Source: Thalassococcus profundi
GTDB taxonomy: Bacteria > Pseudomonadota > Alphaproteobacteria > Rhodobacterales > Rhodobacteraceae
Assembly: GCF_003344785.1 (NCBI RefSeq)
Contig: NZ_QPMK01000018.1
Coordinates: 9,630 to 73,629, forward strand
Reading direction: 5' to 3'
Length of the DNA stretch: 64,000 bases
Of this stretch, positions 25,657-34,795 are shown one piece after another. The notes below the pieces were generated by a model. That model was not told the DNA's origin, searched no databases, and saw only the letters and a list, made by a program, of their open reading frames with translations. The translations under genes were made by a program, and so were the position numbers. Positions within the stretch are counted from its first letter, which is position 1. Each line of letters begins with the position of its first letter.

Positions 25657-26607
25657 TTACAGACCGAGGGCTTTGGAGACTTCGGCCAGCGCGTCGTATT
25701 CCGACTGCAGACGGGCGCCGAGGGCGTCTCCCTTGACTACGTTCGGGACTTCGCCCTTCGTGGCGAGGAATTCGACATAGCTCGGATCGTTCACGGCCTC
25801 GTCGATGGTCGCGGCCAGCTTGGCGACGATTTCTGGATCGAGGTCCTTCGGGCCCAGGATCGCCCGCCACAGCAGCGTTTCCTTGTCGGCCATGCCAAGC
25901 GTCTCGAGACCCGAAGCCCCGGAGAGGGCGGGGACGTCGGCGGCAGAAGTCACCAGTGGGCATTTCGCCTCGCCGTTCTCGACGTAGGGCAGCACGGTCG
26001 AGATCGAACCGCCGTAAATGTCGACATGACCGCCGAGAAAGTTCTGAAGTGTCTCGCCCGCGCCGCCGAAGGGGATGGCCACGGCCTGAATGTCCTGCGC
26101 CTGGAAGATGCGTTCCGCGGCCAGTTGCATGGTGCCGCCGATGCCGTCGTTGCCGTAGGTGTACTTGCCGGGGTTCGCCTTGAGCTCCGCCAGGAATTCC
26201 TCGCCCGTCGTCGCCGGGAAGTCAGTCTTGACGCAGAGCGTGTAGGCGGTTTCCGAAGTCGAAGCGATCGGAGTGAAGCTGTCGAGCTAATAGGCCACGT
26301 TCTGCACCTGCGGAACTGTGGTCAGCGGGCTGTTCCAGGTCGCGAACAGCGAATAGCCGTCCGGTTTCGCCTGCATGAACTGCGATGCGCCCACCGAACC
26401 GCCGCCGCCGCCCACATTCAGGATGGCGATGGACGTGCCGAGTTTTTCTTCCAGCAGAAGCGCCAGTTTCCGGGCGCTGGTGTCGGTGCCGCCGCCGGCC
26501 CCCGCGGGTATCGTCAATTCGATGGTGCGTTCGGGATATTCGGCGAATGCGGGTGTCGCCAGGGTTGCGGCGGCCGCGAGGCTGACAAAGGTTGCCTTGA
26601 TAGTCAT
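25657..26607 (-). pseudogene. tctC: TctC-type solute-binding protein gene with in-frame TAG
   Basis: A Bug-family binding protein. The N-terminal 106 residues have a signal peptide (MTIKATFVSLAAAATLATPAFA) and the PAGAGGGTDTSAR ligand loop. They end at a TAG (26287-26289) after NVAY. Reading through it in the same frame gives LDSFTPIAST, the expected continuation, then about 209 more residues to the natural stop at 25657. So one base change (Gln CAG to TAG is the simplest) interrupts an otherwise complete 316-residue gene. The distal half lacks its own signal peptide and would not be exported if reinitiated. Confidence 0.85.
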
Positions 26608-26640
26608 GATCTCTCTCCCTTGATGATCAGGTGTATTGGG

Positions 26641-27372
26641 TCAGTTGATTTCGCTGCGATAGCGGAAGCCCAGAGCACTGCCGCTCGCGATGCGCCATTC
26701 GATCGGTGTATCCTCGATGTCAAAGGCGGTGCGTTCGATGATGGCGAGCGGGTCGCCCGGCTGAATGCGCAACTGCTGCGCGACGGTTTCGTTTGCCGTG
26801 CCGAAGGACACTTCGTCGGTGGCGCGCTTCACCAGCACGCCGAAGTGTTCAAAGTAAAGCGGGTAGAGCAGGGGCCCCAGGGCCGGTTCGGGCAGCGTTT
26901 CGAATCCCTCAAAGCGCGCGGTCGGAATGTAGATCTCCTCGAAGAGCACGGGCTGGTCGGACAGGCTGCGCAGGCGCACGATCTTGATGACCTCGTCGGT
27001 CCCGAGCGCGGCCGCCGCGGCTTGCGGCGCCTTGACCGCGCTGCGCAGGATCAACTGGCTCGAGGGGATCGAGGGGGCAGAGCCGTCGCTCTCGCGCATC
27101 GCGAAGAACCGGAACAGGGTGGCGTTGAAGGACGGTCCGCGCAGATAGGTGCCAGAGCCCTGGCGCCGTTCCAGCAGACCTTCGTCAACCAGCCCATCCA
27201 CCGCCTTGCGCACGGTGCCGACGGACACCTTGAACTCCCGCGCGAGCCGACCTTCGGACGGGATCGGCGTCTCAGGCGTCCATTCGCCCCGCGCGATGCG
27301 CGAAGACAAGCTGTCGCGGAGCCGGATGTAGGCCGGAAGCCGCATGTCGCCGGCTGCGAATCCATCAATCAT
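26641..27372 (-). CDS. GntR/HutC-family transcription regulator (UTRA domain)
   Basis: A 243-residue regulator. The N-terminal winged helix-turn-helix (about 10-75) has PIPSEGRLAREFKVSVGTVRKAV. The UTRA ligand domain (about 90-235) includes VLFEEIYIPTARF and GDPLAIIERTAFD. ATG 27372 has AGGA upstream. It is divergent from the amidohydrolase gene and precedes tctCBA in the same direction, so it probably controls the transporter and the hydrolase. A palindrome in the shared upstream region is a candidate operator. Confidence 0.92.
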   Translation of the reverse strand: MIDGFAAGDMRLPAYIRLRDSLSSRIARGEWTPETPIPSEGRLAREFKVSVGTVRKAVDGLVDEGLLERRQGSGTYLRGPSFNATLFRFFAMRESDGSAPSIPSSQLILRSAVKAPQAAAAALGTDEVIKIVRLRSLSDQPVLFEEIYIPTARFEGFETLPEPALGPLLYPLYFEHFGVLVKRATDEVSFGTANETVAQQLRIQPGDPLAIIERTAFDIEDTPIEWRIASGSALGFRYRSEIN

Positions 27373-27426
27373 CGTTGTCCTCCCTTTCCAAGCGATAAGC
27401 CAGATTGACCCCTCCAGTCAACTAGT

Positions 27427-27438
27427 CATATATATGAT
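27427..27438. promoter_or_regulatory. palindrome between divergent gntR and hydrolase genes, probable operator
   Basis: TCATATATATGA is a perfect 12-bp palindrome in the 81-base gap between two divergent genes; a further TGAC...GTCA dyad lies at 27406-27420. GntR-family dimers bind such short AT-centred palindromes. Confidence 0.5.
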
Positions 27439-27453
27439 TTTGAGGAGGCGCCC

Positions 27454-28248
27454 ATGATTCAGTTCGACTGTCACGCTCATGTCTATGAAACGGTGCGCGC
27501 TGTGTCCGGCGCCAGATACGTGCCGGATCACCCCGCGCCGCTGTCGGAGTGGCTTGGGCACCAAGCGACCCGCGGCCTCGGCGGCGGCGTGATCGTTCAG
27601 GTCAGTTTCCTGGGCACCGACAATTCCGAGATGTGCTCGGCCCTGGCCGGGCTGGACAGGACACGGTTCGCCGGAGTCGGGGTTGTCGCGCTGGATGCCA
27701 ATGCCGAAGAGCTGGAGAGGCTGGCCGCCGCGGGCATGCGCGGCGTCCGGTGGAACCTTGTCGGTGGCGCGCCCGTGCCGGATCTGAAAGCCCCGTCGGT
27801 TCAGGGGTTAATCGCAAAGCTACGCGCGCTTGGCCTGCATCTAGAGATTCATCTGGAAGGGCCGGCCCTGGCGCCGCTTCTGCCCGCGCTGACGGACCTG
27901 GGCGTCGATCTCGTGGTCGATCATTTCGGGCTCCCGTCAGAGCCGGATGCGTCGAAGGACCCGCTGGTCCGCGCCGTGGCCGGTCTTGCGGACCGCGAGG
28001 CGCTTTTCTTCAAGTTCGCGGCGCCCTACAGGCGGCCTTTCGACATCCGCCCGCATGGCTTGGCGTTGCTGAACCTGCTGCCCCCGGGCCATGTCGTCTG
28101 GGGCAGTGATTGGCCGCATACGCAGCATGAAACCCGGACAAGCTATGCGGAGTGTCAGGGCCAAGCTGCGGCCTGGGCGCGGTGCGGCCTCTCGGACCGC
28201 CGCGCCGCAACACGGCTATACGGTATTGGCGGCGATCCGGCGCGGTAA
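27454..28248 (+). CDS. amidohydrolase-family metal hydrolase (LigI/PDC-hydrolase type)
   Basis: A 264-residue TIM-barrel hydrolase of the amidohydrolase-2 family. Visible motifs are FDCHAHVYE (strand 1), LEIHLEGP (strand 4 His), VDHFGLP (strand 6 His) and WGSDWPHTQ (strand 8 catalytic Asp). This set is shared with 2-pyrone-4,6-dicarboxylate lactonase and sugar-lactone hydrolases. A strong GAGGAGG ribosome site precedes the ATG. The substrate is probably a lactone or related carboxylate brought in by the neighbouring tripartite transporter, inferred from the shared regulator; that transporter is now broken. Confidence 0.88.
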   Translation: MIQFDCHAHVYETVRAVSGARYVPDHPAPLSEWLGHQATRGLGGGVIVQVSFLGTDNSEMCSALAGLDRTRFAGVGVVALDANAEELERLAAAGMRGVRWNLVGGAPVPDLKAPSVQGLIAKLRALGLHLEIHLEGPALAPLLPALTDLGVDLVVDHFGLPSEPDASKDPLVRAVAGLADREALFFKFAAPYRRPFDIRPHGLALLNLLPPGHVVWGSDWPHTQHETRTSYAECQGQAAAWARCGLSDRRAATRLYGIGGDPAR

Positions 28249-28333
28249 AGTCAAGAGCCCCGCCGGCAACCGCCGGAACATCGCAAGAGGCGGAACGTGC
28301 CCTGTCCGAACCGCCGGCCAGGGCACGATTCGG

Positions 28334-29764
28334 TCAGAGACCGCCGAAATGCATCGCCTTGGTTTCGAGATATTCTTCGATCCCTTCCTGACTGCCTTCG
28401 CGACCGAGTCCCGAGGCCTTGACGCCCCCGAAAGGCGAGACCTCAATGCTCAGCAGGCCGGTGTTCAGCCCCACCATCCCGAACTCCAGCGCTTCGCCGA
28501 AGCGGAAGGCGCGGGACATGTCGCGGGTGTAGAAATAGGCCGCAAGGCCAAAGGGCGTGCCATTGGCCAGCGCCTCCTCCTCCGTCTCGAAACGGAAGAT
28601 CGGCGCGACGGGGCCGAATGTCTCCTCCGATGCAAGGCGCATCTCGTCGGTCGCACCGGACAGAACGACCGGATCGGCATACTGCCCCGCCAGGTCGCGC
28701 GTGCGGGTAGCGCGGGCCGCGCCACGGTCCAGCGCATCGGCGACATGGGCGCGGATCTTCTCGATTGCGGCGGGGTTGATCATGGGGCCGATGTCCGTCC
28801 CGTCCTCGGTGCCGGGGCCCACGCGCAGCGCATCGACCCGCGCGGCGAGCGCGGCGACAAAGGCATCGTGGATGCCCGCCTGCACCATGATCCGGTTGGC
28901 GCAGACGCAGGTCTGCCCGCCATTGCGGAACTTCGACTGCATCGCGCCCTCGACCGCCGCATCGAGATCGGCGTCGTCGAAGACCACGAAGGGGGCGTTC
29001 CCGCCCAGCTCCAGGCTGAGCCGCTTGAGCGTTGGGGCGCATTGTTCCGCCAGGAGCGCACCCACGCGTGTCGACCCGGTGAAGGACAGTTTGCGCACCA
29101 CAGGGCTGCCGGTCAGCGCGCCGCCGATGGCCTCCGGCCGGCCGGTCAGCACGTTGAGCACCCCGGCCGGAATCCCGGCGCGTTCGGCCAGAACCGCAAG
29201 GGCCAGTGCCGAATAGGGCGTGAAGTCGGACGGCTTGATGACCATGGTGCAGCCGGCCGCCAGCCCCGGTGCCACCTTGCGGGTGATCATGGCGATGGGA
29301 AAGTTCCAGGGCGTGATGATCGCGCAGACGCCAACCGGCTCTTTCAAGGCAAAGATCTTCTTGCCCTCAGTGGGGGAGGGGATGATCTTGCCGTTGATGC
29401 GCCGCGCCTCTTCGGCAAACCAGCGCACGAAGCTGGCGCCGTAGGCCACCTCTCCGCGCGCCTCGGCCAGCGGCTTGCCCTGTTCCGCGGTCAGGATCTG
29501 CGCCAGGTCCTCGGTATTGTCGAGGATCAGACGATACCATGCCATCAGCAGGTCCGCCCGTTCCGCATGGGTGCGCGCGGCCCAACCCTTCATCGCGCGC
29601 TCTGCCGCCGCGATGGCTTCCTCGGTGTCCGCCGCGGTGCAGTCGGGCAGGTCGCCCAGCGGCTCTCCGGTTGCCGGATTGGTCACGGTCAGGCCGGGGC
29701 GGGCCCGCCAGTCGCCGTCGATCAGCGCCGCGTTGCGGAAGAGGTCGGGGTTTTTGAGGGTCAT
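28334..29764 (-). CDS. gabD: NAD(P)-dependent succinate-semialdehyde dehydrogenase-type aldehyde dehydrogenase
   Basis: A 476-residue aldehyde dehydrogenase. Key sites are ITPWNFPIAM, SFTGSTRVG (cofactor loop), ELGGNAPFVV (general-base Glu) and GGQTCVCANR with the catalytic Cys. Sequence and length match the GabD branch, which oxidises succinate semialdehyde to succinate. Its start overlaps the upstream dehydrogenase gene by four bases, and both follow an FAD oxidoreductase gene. The operon could deaminate or dealkylate an amine, with the resulting aldehyde oxidised here. Confidence 0.9.
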   Translation of the reverse strand: MTLKNPDLFRNAALIDGDWRARPGLTVTNPATGEPLGDLPDCTAADTEEAIAAAERAMKGWAARTHAERADLLMAWYRLILDNTEDLAQILTAEQGKPLAEARGEVAYGASFVRWFAEEARRINGKIIPSPTEGKKIFALKEPVGVCAIITPWNFPIAMITRKVAPGLAAGCTMVIKPSDFTPYSALALAVLAERAGIPAGVLNVLTGRPEAIGGALTGSPVVRKLSFTGSTRVGALLAEQCAPTLKRLSLELGGNAPFVVFDDADLDAAVEGAMQSKFRNGGQTCVCANRIMVQAGIHDAFVAALAARVDALRVGPGTEDGTDIGPMINPAAIEKIRAHVADALDRGAARATRTRDLAGQYADPVVLSGATDEMRLASEETFGPVAPIFRFETEEEALANGTPFGLAAYFYTRDMSRAFRFGEALEFGMVGLNTGLLSIEVSPFGGVKASGLGREGSQEGIEEYLETKAMHFGGL

Positions 29765-30813
29765 GCTTGGGTCTCCAGTGCGGTGAGGATCGCTGTGGTG
29801 ATGTCATCGGTGGACTGCTGGCCCGGGCGTGTGCCGATGCCCTGTCCGGTCGCGGTTTCCGTGGCGGTCAGGATGGCTTTCGCCGCCGCGGCCTCGCCCA
29901 GATGGTCCAGCATCATCGCCGCCGACCAGATCGCCGCGATCGGGTTGGCGATGCCTCGTCCGGCGATATCAGGGGCCGAGCCGTGCACCGGCTCGAACAT
30001 CGAGGGGCCACTGCGGTCGGGGCAGATGTTGGCCGAAGCGGCAAAGCCCAGCCCGCCCTGGATCGCGGCGCCCAGGTCGGTAAGGATGTCGCCGAAGAGG
30101 TTTGAGGCCACCACCACGTCGAGGCTTTCCGGCGCCATCACCATGCGCGCGGCCATGGCATCGACATGCATCATGGCCATGGTCACATCCGGATAATCCT
30201 GCGCGACGTGGCGGGTCATCTCGTCCCAGAAGACCATCGAATGCTTCTGAGCGTTGGACTTGGTGACAGAGGTGACATGCCCGCGCCGCGCCCGGGCCTG
30301 ATCGAAAGCAAAGCGCAGGATGCGTTCGACGCCGGTGCGGGTGAAGATCGCGGTTTCCACCGCCACCTCGTTCGCCATGCCCTGATGGACCCGGCCGCCC
30401 GCACCGGAATACTCGCCTTCCGTGTTCTCGCGGATGCACAGGATGTCGAAATCCTTGGCCTTCAGCGGCCCCTCGACACCGGGCAGCAGCCGGTGCGGGC
30501 GGATGTTGGCATATTGGTTGAACGCCTTGCGGATCGGCAGCAGCAGCCCGTGCAGAGAGACCGCATCGGGCACCGTTTCCGGCCAGCCCACGGCACCCAG
30601 CAGGATCGCGTCGAAGGTCCGGAGCGTGTCGATCCCGCCCTCGGGCATCATCGCACCGGTTTCAAGGTAATGCGCGCAGGACCAGTCGAACTGCTGCGAG
30701 GTGACGGCGAAACCGTGCCGCTGGGCGGTGGCTTCAATGACCGTCATCGCGGCCGCGGTGACGTCCACGCCGATCCCGTCGCCGGGGATCACGGCCAGAT
30801 TGTAGGTTTGCAT
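29761..30813 (-). CDS. tartrate/D-malate dehydrogenase (isocitrate/isopropylmalate dehydrogenase family)
   Basis: A 350-residue decarboxylating dehydrogenase. It has AVIPGDGIGVDV, IRENTEGEYSGAGGR, the YANIRP arginine loop, TKSNAQKHSM with the catalytic Lys, and NLFGDILTDLGA. The GEYSGAGGR form is typical of the TtuC/DmlA group, acting on tartrate or D-malate with NAD. ATG 30813 has GGAG eight bases upstream; a TTG five codons earlier overlaps that site. It sits between the FAD oxidoreductase and gabD and could feed oxaloacetate or pyruvate into central metabolism. Confidence 0.9.
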   Translation of the reverse strand: MQTYNLAVIPGDGIGVDVTAAAMTVIEATAQRHGFAVTSQQFDWSCAHYLETGAMMPEGGIDTLRTFDAILLGAVGWPETVPDAVSLHGLLLPIRKAFNQYANIRPHRLLPGVEGPLKAKDFDILCIRENTEGEYSGAGGRVHQGMANEVAVETAIFTRTGVERILRFAFDQARARRGHVTSVTKSNAQKHSMVFWDEMTRHVAQDYPDVTMAMMHVDAMAARMVMAPESLDVVVASNLFGDILTDLGAAIQGGLGFAASANICPDRSGPSMFEPVHGSAPDIAGRGIANPIAAIWSAAMMLDHLGEAAAAKAILTATETATGQGIGTRPGQQSTDDITTAILTALETQA

Positions 30814-30831
30814 GTGTCGCTCCGCCAATGG

Positions 30832-32157
30832 TCAGAAATCGGAAACCTTGCCCCACTGGCTTTGCCCGAAACGGGCCAGCCGGTATTGGGCTGTTTCGGT
30901 GACGGGGGTCCGGGCCAGCACCATGTCGGCGACCAGATGGCCGACGCCCGGACCGATGCCGAAGCCATGGCCCGACAAGCCCGCCGCCAGCACGAGGCCG
31001 GGAATGCCGATGTCGGCGTCGATGACCGGCACGCCGTCCGGGGTGCTGTCGATATAGCCGCCCCAGCTGGCCTGAACCTCCGCCTTTTTCAGTTCGGGCA
31101 TCAGGGCGCGGGCGCGCTCAAGTGTCTGGGCGATGACCGTGGCATCCGGTTTCGGATCGAGGATGCGCGTGCGCTCCATCGGCGTGGGCCGGTCCAGCGC
31201 CCAGCGTTTGCGCGTCTCGAAACCCGCGGCCCAGGCCTGGGTGCCGCCGGGGCGCAGCACGCGCCAGCGCCGGGCGAACATCGGCAGGAAATGTCGCATG
31301 CCCAGGATCGCGCCCGGCGTCGGATCGAGGTTCGCGCGCCCCGAGGTGGCCAGCGTATAGCCGCCATCGGCCCGGCGCGTGACCGTCACCGGCCTGGTAT
31401 GCAGGGCGTCGGGCAGGCCCGTCACGCCCGGCGCGACCGACAGGATCGAGCTGCGCGCCGAAGCCTGCGGAAAGAAGATGCCAAGCTGGCGCAGAAAGCT
31501 TGCCGCCCAGGCGCCGCCCGCCACCACGGCGGAAGGCGTGCGCACCGTGCCGCGTTCGGTCACAACCGCCGAAACGCGGCCGCCGCTGCGTTCAATGCCC
31601 CGCGCGGCGCAGCTCTGCACCACATGGCCGCCCAGCTTTTCGACCGCCTGTGCGATCAGCGGCGCCGCCCGCGCCGGATCGGCGGTGCCGTCGGTGGGCG
31701 ACCAGACACCGCCCTTCCAGCGCCGGCCGGTGGCCGCACCGCGTGTCGCGGCCTCTTCGGCGCCGAGCATGCGGGTGTCGATGCCTTCGCCGCGTGCGAA
31801 GCGGCCCCATTTGGCCCAGCCTTCGATCTCTGCCTCGTCATTGGACAGGTAAAGCAATCCGCAGCGGCGGAACCCCAGGCTGTCCCCGATCTCCGCGCCC
31901 ATGCGTTCCCAGAGGTCGAGGCTTTTGGTCGAGAGCGGCAATTCGCGGGCGTCCCGGTTCTGCTGGCGACACCAGCCCCAGTTGCGGCTGGACTGTTCGC
32001 CCCCGATCACTCCCTTTTCGAGCAGGACGACCTTATGGCCCGCGCGTGCCAGCCAGTAAGCGGTACAGACGCCGACGATCCCGCCCCCGATCACGACGCA
32101 ATCGGCTTCGGGCGGCAAGGTGTCGGACGTGGTTACGGCGAGGCGCGGCGCGGACAT
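30832..32157 (-). CDS. FAD-dependent amine/amino-acid oxidoreductase (DAO family)
   Basis: A 441-residue flavoprotein of the D-amino-acid oxidase/DadA superfamily. The FAD dinucleotide-binding motif is VIGGGIVGVCTAYWLA (about 22-37). QSSRNWGWCRQQNRD is a distinctive segment of a subgroup of bacterial amine oxidoreductases. The C-terminal SWGGYIDSTPDGVPVI and LSGHGFGIGPG close the FAD site. ATG 32157 was chosen because AAAGG lies seven bases upstream; an ATG at 32172 is a second option. It starts the gabD operon and is divergent from an Lrp/AsnC regulator. Substrate unknown. Confidence 0.9.
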   Translation of the reverse strand: MSAPRLAVTTSDTLPPEADCVVIGGGIVGVCTAYWLARAGHKVVLLEKGVIGGEQSSRNWGWCRQQNRDARELPLSTKSLDLWERMGAEIGDSLGFRRCGLLYLSNDEAEIEGWAKWGRFARGEGIDTRMLGAEEAATRGAATGRRWKGGVWSPTDGTADPARAAPLIAQAVEKLGGHVVQSCAARGIERSGGRVSAVVTERGTVRTPSAVVAGGAWAASFLRQLGIFFPQASARSSILSVAPGVTGLPDALHTRPVTVTRRADGGYTLATSGRANLDPTPGAILGMRHFLPMFARRWRVLRPGGTQAWAAGFETRKRWALDRPTPMERTRILDPKPDATVIAQTLERARALMPELKKAEVQASWGGYIDSTPDGVPVIDADIGIPGLVLAAGLSGHGFGIGPGVGHLVADMVLARTPVTETAQYRLARFGQSQWGKVSDF

Positions 32158-32223
32158 GGGCAGACCTTTCATTTGGATGGACCCTAGCCGGGGCCCGGCA
32201 GCGCGTTCTTCTGCAATCGCCCG

Positions 32224-32238
32224 TGCAAACGGCATTTC
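32224..32238. promoter_or_regulatory. 15-bp motif shared with position 36025
   Basis: TGCAAACGGCATTTC in the divergent gap between the FAD oxidoreductase and AsnC genes matches TGCAAACGCAATTTC (36025-36039) at 13 of 15 positions. Both lie in divergent promoter regions of this catabolic island, so a common regulator site is possible. A GGTGT/ACACC dyad lies nearby at 32263-32278. Confidence 0.4.
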
Positions 32239-32326
32239 CTTTTGAAACACGGTGGTAAATAAGGTGTCGTAGCACACCATTCCGGACGGGCAGTCCGCCT
32301 CCCTGATCCCGACCCAAGGAAACGCA

Positions 32327-32821
32327 ATGAAGCCGGCCTACAAGCTCGACAGGATCGACGTGAAAATCCTTGCGGTGCTGCAACGCAATGGCCGCATCAC
32401 CAATGTCGAGCTTGCCGATGCCGTGAACCTTTCGCCCTCGCCCTGCCTGATGCGGGTGAAAAAGCTGCAGCAGGCGGGCTATATCTCTGGCTATTCGGCG
32501 CAGATCGACCTGGCGCGCCTGGGCTCGACCATGACCGTCTTTACGGAATTCACGCTGAAGAACCATCGGCAGATCGACTTCGCGCGCTTCCAGGAGGCGC
32601 TGGAGAAGATCGACAGCTGCGTGGAATGCCACCTGGTGTCGGGTGGCTACGATTACCTGGTGAAGTTCGTCACCAGCGGGATCGACGACTACCAGTCGAT
32701 CGTCGAAGGTCTGATCGACCGCGAGGTGGGCGTCGACATGTATTTCAGCTTCGTGGTGCTCAAAACGCCCTTCGCCCGCCAGCATATCGATCTGACCCGG
32801 CTGTTCAGCGATCTCGACTGA
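32327..32821 (+). CDS. Lrp/AsnC-family transcription regulator
   Basis: A 164-residue regulator. The N-terminal helix-turn-helix (about 8-58) has DRIDVKILAVLQRNGRIT and VNLSPSPCLMRVKKLQ. The RAM ligand domain follows with VECHLVSGGYDYLVKF. The ATG at 32327 follows AGGAAACG. It is divergent from the FAD oxidoreductase operon and likely controls it in response to an amino-acid-like ligand. AsnC genes also occur in ectoine-degradation clusters, but the rest of that pathway is not here. Confidence 0.94.
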   Translation: MKPAYKLDRIDVKILAVLQRNGRITNVELADAVNLSPSPCLMRVKKLQQAGYISGYSAQIDLARLGSTMTVFTEFTLKNHRQIDFARFQEALEKIDSCVECHLVSGGYDYLVKFVTSGIDDYQSIVEGLIDREVGVDMYFSFVVLKTPFARQHIDLTRLFSDLD

Positions 32822-32823
32822 TC

Positions 32824-33732
32824 CTAATAGCCGCGCGCCCGGTCGACGAGGCCCGGAACCGGTGTGCCGTCGCGCAGCGCCCGCATGACCGACAGCGCAT
32901 GCCGCGCGCCTTCGGTGGCATCGGTCTGGGCCGCCACATGCGGGGTGACGATCACGCGGGGATCCAGCCACATCCAGTGGTCCGAGGGCAGCGGTTCGGG
33001 ATTGGTCACATCCAGCATGACGGACGAGATCTGACCTGCGTCCAGCGCCGCGCGCAGCGCGTCGGTATCGAGATGCGCGCCACGGCCCGCATGAACGACG
33101 CAGGCGCCCCGGGGCAGGGCCGAAAGTGTCTCGGCGTTCAGGATGCCTCGCGTCTCGGGCGTCAGCGGCAGCAGGCAGATCAGCACATCGGACCGCGCCA
33201 GGAACCTCTTCATGTCGGAAGCCGCGAACATCGGCACCGCGCCGTCTGTGCCGGACCGCGAAAGCCCTGCCACATCGAAGCCGAGCGCCTGCAGGCTACC
33301 GGCGGTCAGCGTTCCGATCCGTCCCATGCCCAGGATGCCGACCCGGCGCGACCCGGCCAGAGCGACAGGGTGGCTTTGCCAGGTGCCCGCCCGGCCCTGA
33401 TCCAGGTATCGCGGCATGTCGCGGTGCAGCATGAGCGTGGCCATCACCACCCAGTCGCGGACCATCGCCTCGATCCCCGGCGCCAGGGTGCGCGACAGCG
33501 CCACGCCGTCTGGCAGGGGCGGAAGATGGTCGACACCCGCCCCGACGGAGATCACGGCGCGCAGGTTGGGATAGCGCGACAGATCGGCGGGCGGCACCCA
33601 GCAGGCGATCGCCGTCACCTGCGCCGGATCGGTAACGGCCTCTTCTCCGGGGATCAGGGGCAGCCCTTCGGCGGCAAAGAGCGATTGCCAGACCGGCAGC
33701 CGGGCGGGTGTGGAGGTGAACAGCAGGGCCAT
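32824..33732 (-). CDS. D-2-hydroxyacid dehydrogenase (glyoxylate/hydroxypyruvate reductase A type)
   Basis: A 302-residue NAD(P)-dependent dehydrogenase. The Rossmann motif is VGILGMGRIGTLT; GRGAHLDTDAL and the catalytic VTPHVAAQTD histidine segment follow. Length and spacing match the GhrA branch, which reduces glyoxylate and hydroxypyruvate. ATG 33732 gives the normal start. It is convergent with the AsnC gene, 2 bases apart. Its role with the surrounding amine genes is unclear; hydroxypyruvate or glyoxylate disposal is plausible. Confidence 0.9.
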   Translation of the reverse strand: MALLFTSTPARLPVWQSLFAAEGLPLIPGEEAVTDPAQVTAIACWVPPADLSRYPNLRAVISVGAGVDHLPPLPDGVALSRTLAPGIEAMVRDWVVMATLMLHRDMPRYLDQGRAGTWQSHPVALAGSRRVGILGMGRIGTLTAGSLQALGFDVAGLSRSGTDGAVPMFAASDMKRFLARSDVLICLLPLTPETRGILNAETLSALPRGACVVHAGRGAHLDTDALRAALDAGQISSVMLDVTNPEPLPSDHWMWLDPRVIVTPHVAAQTDATEGARHALSVMRALRDGTPVPGLVDRARGY

Positions 33733-33836
33733 CAGAGCGTCTCCTTGCGCACTGCCCGAGAGACGGGCGTGAGAATTGGGCAGTTCGCCGCGCCGGTCAG
33801 GCGCGAAGATGCCGGGTGGCAGAGCGGCGCATCCGC

Positions 33837-34673
33837 TCAGCCGAGGGCCTGGGACACCAGCGCATGGGTCCGGTATTCGGACGTCGTGCGCGCCTTCACA
33901 CCGCGCACCATGGGCGTCCCGGTTCCGGTGACGGCGAGGCCGAGCCCCTCGATGAAGGGCACCAGCCCCAGATCTTCGTAGACGTCGATGCGCAAGGGCT
34001 GCCCCGCCATCCGGCAGGACGCCGCCGCCATCAGCGCCCGGGCCGCGGCCGCGTCGCGAGCCACCACCGGACCCAGCACATGACCCCGGCCGAACTGGCG
34101 CAGCATGGCAAAGCCACCCTCGGCGGTCAGCGTCTCGCCCGTCTCGGCGATCCGCGCGAGCAGCGCGCCGCGCTCCATGCCGCTTGCGGCGAAATCCATC
34201 TCCGCCAGCCGCTGCGGATCGGCCGGTCCGACCTGCACGTCGCATTCGGGCGTTGCCGCCCGGGCCGTTCCGCCCATCTGGATGATCCCGCCACTTTCGA
34301 CGAAGCCGAGCTTGCGGTAGAGCGGCGTGCCCTCCGGCGTCGCGACGAGGCGCATCTCGCGGTCTTCCGCCTGCGCCATCGCCGCTTCCATCACCTTGCG
34401 GCCCAGGCCGCGGCCGCGCATGGAATCGTCGACGATGATCATGTTCAGCGTTGCCACCGGGCCATGCAGCGAACACAGGGCCGTGGCGACCACTTGTCCG
34501 TCGGCCAGGCCGATCACGCCGCGGGAGACCGACAGGTTCAGCGCCCAGTCCTCCACCCGATGCGCCCAGCCCACGGCCGTGGAAAGCGCCTGCGCGGCCT
34601 CCAGATGGGCCGGCGTGAATGCGACGATCTCGACGGCGGAGAGGGCGGGGGAGGGGGTGTCACCTCTGGTCAT
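33837..34673 (-). CDS. GNAT-family N-acetyltransferase with C-terminal YitH-type domain
   Basis: A 278-residue protein. The N-terminal GNAT domain has IIVDDSMRGRGLGRKVMEAAM, the acetyl-CoA pyrophosphate loop, followed by PLYRKLGFVE. The C-terminal ~130 residues form a second GNAT-like half as in YitH/acetyltransferase-18 proteins. ATG 34673 precedes the domain; an upstream in-frame ATG at 34727 adds basic residues only. It resembles the protein at 38195-39067 in layout and ending, so the two are probably paralogues. Substrate unknown. Confidence 0.85.
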   Translation of the reverse strand: MTRGDTPSPALSAVEIVAFTPAHLEAAQALSTAVGWAHRVEDWALNLSVSRGVIGLADGQVVATALCSLHGPVATLNMIIVDDSMRGRGLGRKVMEAAMAQAEDREMRLVATPEGTPLYRKLGFVESGGIIQMGGTARAATPECDVQVGPADPQRLAEMDFAASGMERGALLARIAETGETLTAEGGFAMLRQFGRGHVLGPVVARDAAAARALMAAASCRMAGQPLRIDVYEDLGLVPFIEGLGLAVTGTGTPMVRGVKARTTSEYRTHALVSQALG

Positions 34674-34795
34674 GGTAGCGGTCCTGCTTCGTTCCCCCGA
34701 AGCGTAGCGGTCCGGCCGTGGCATCATTGGCTTGATCGCGGCGGGCGGCGGCAGTTTCGGTCAGACTGCGCCGGGCAAGGCCGCAGAAAATGCCG

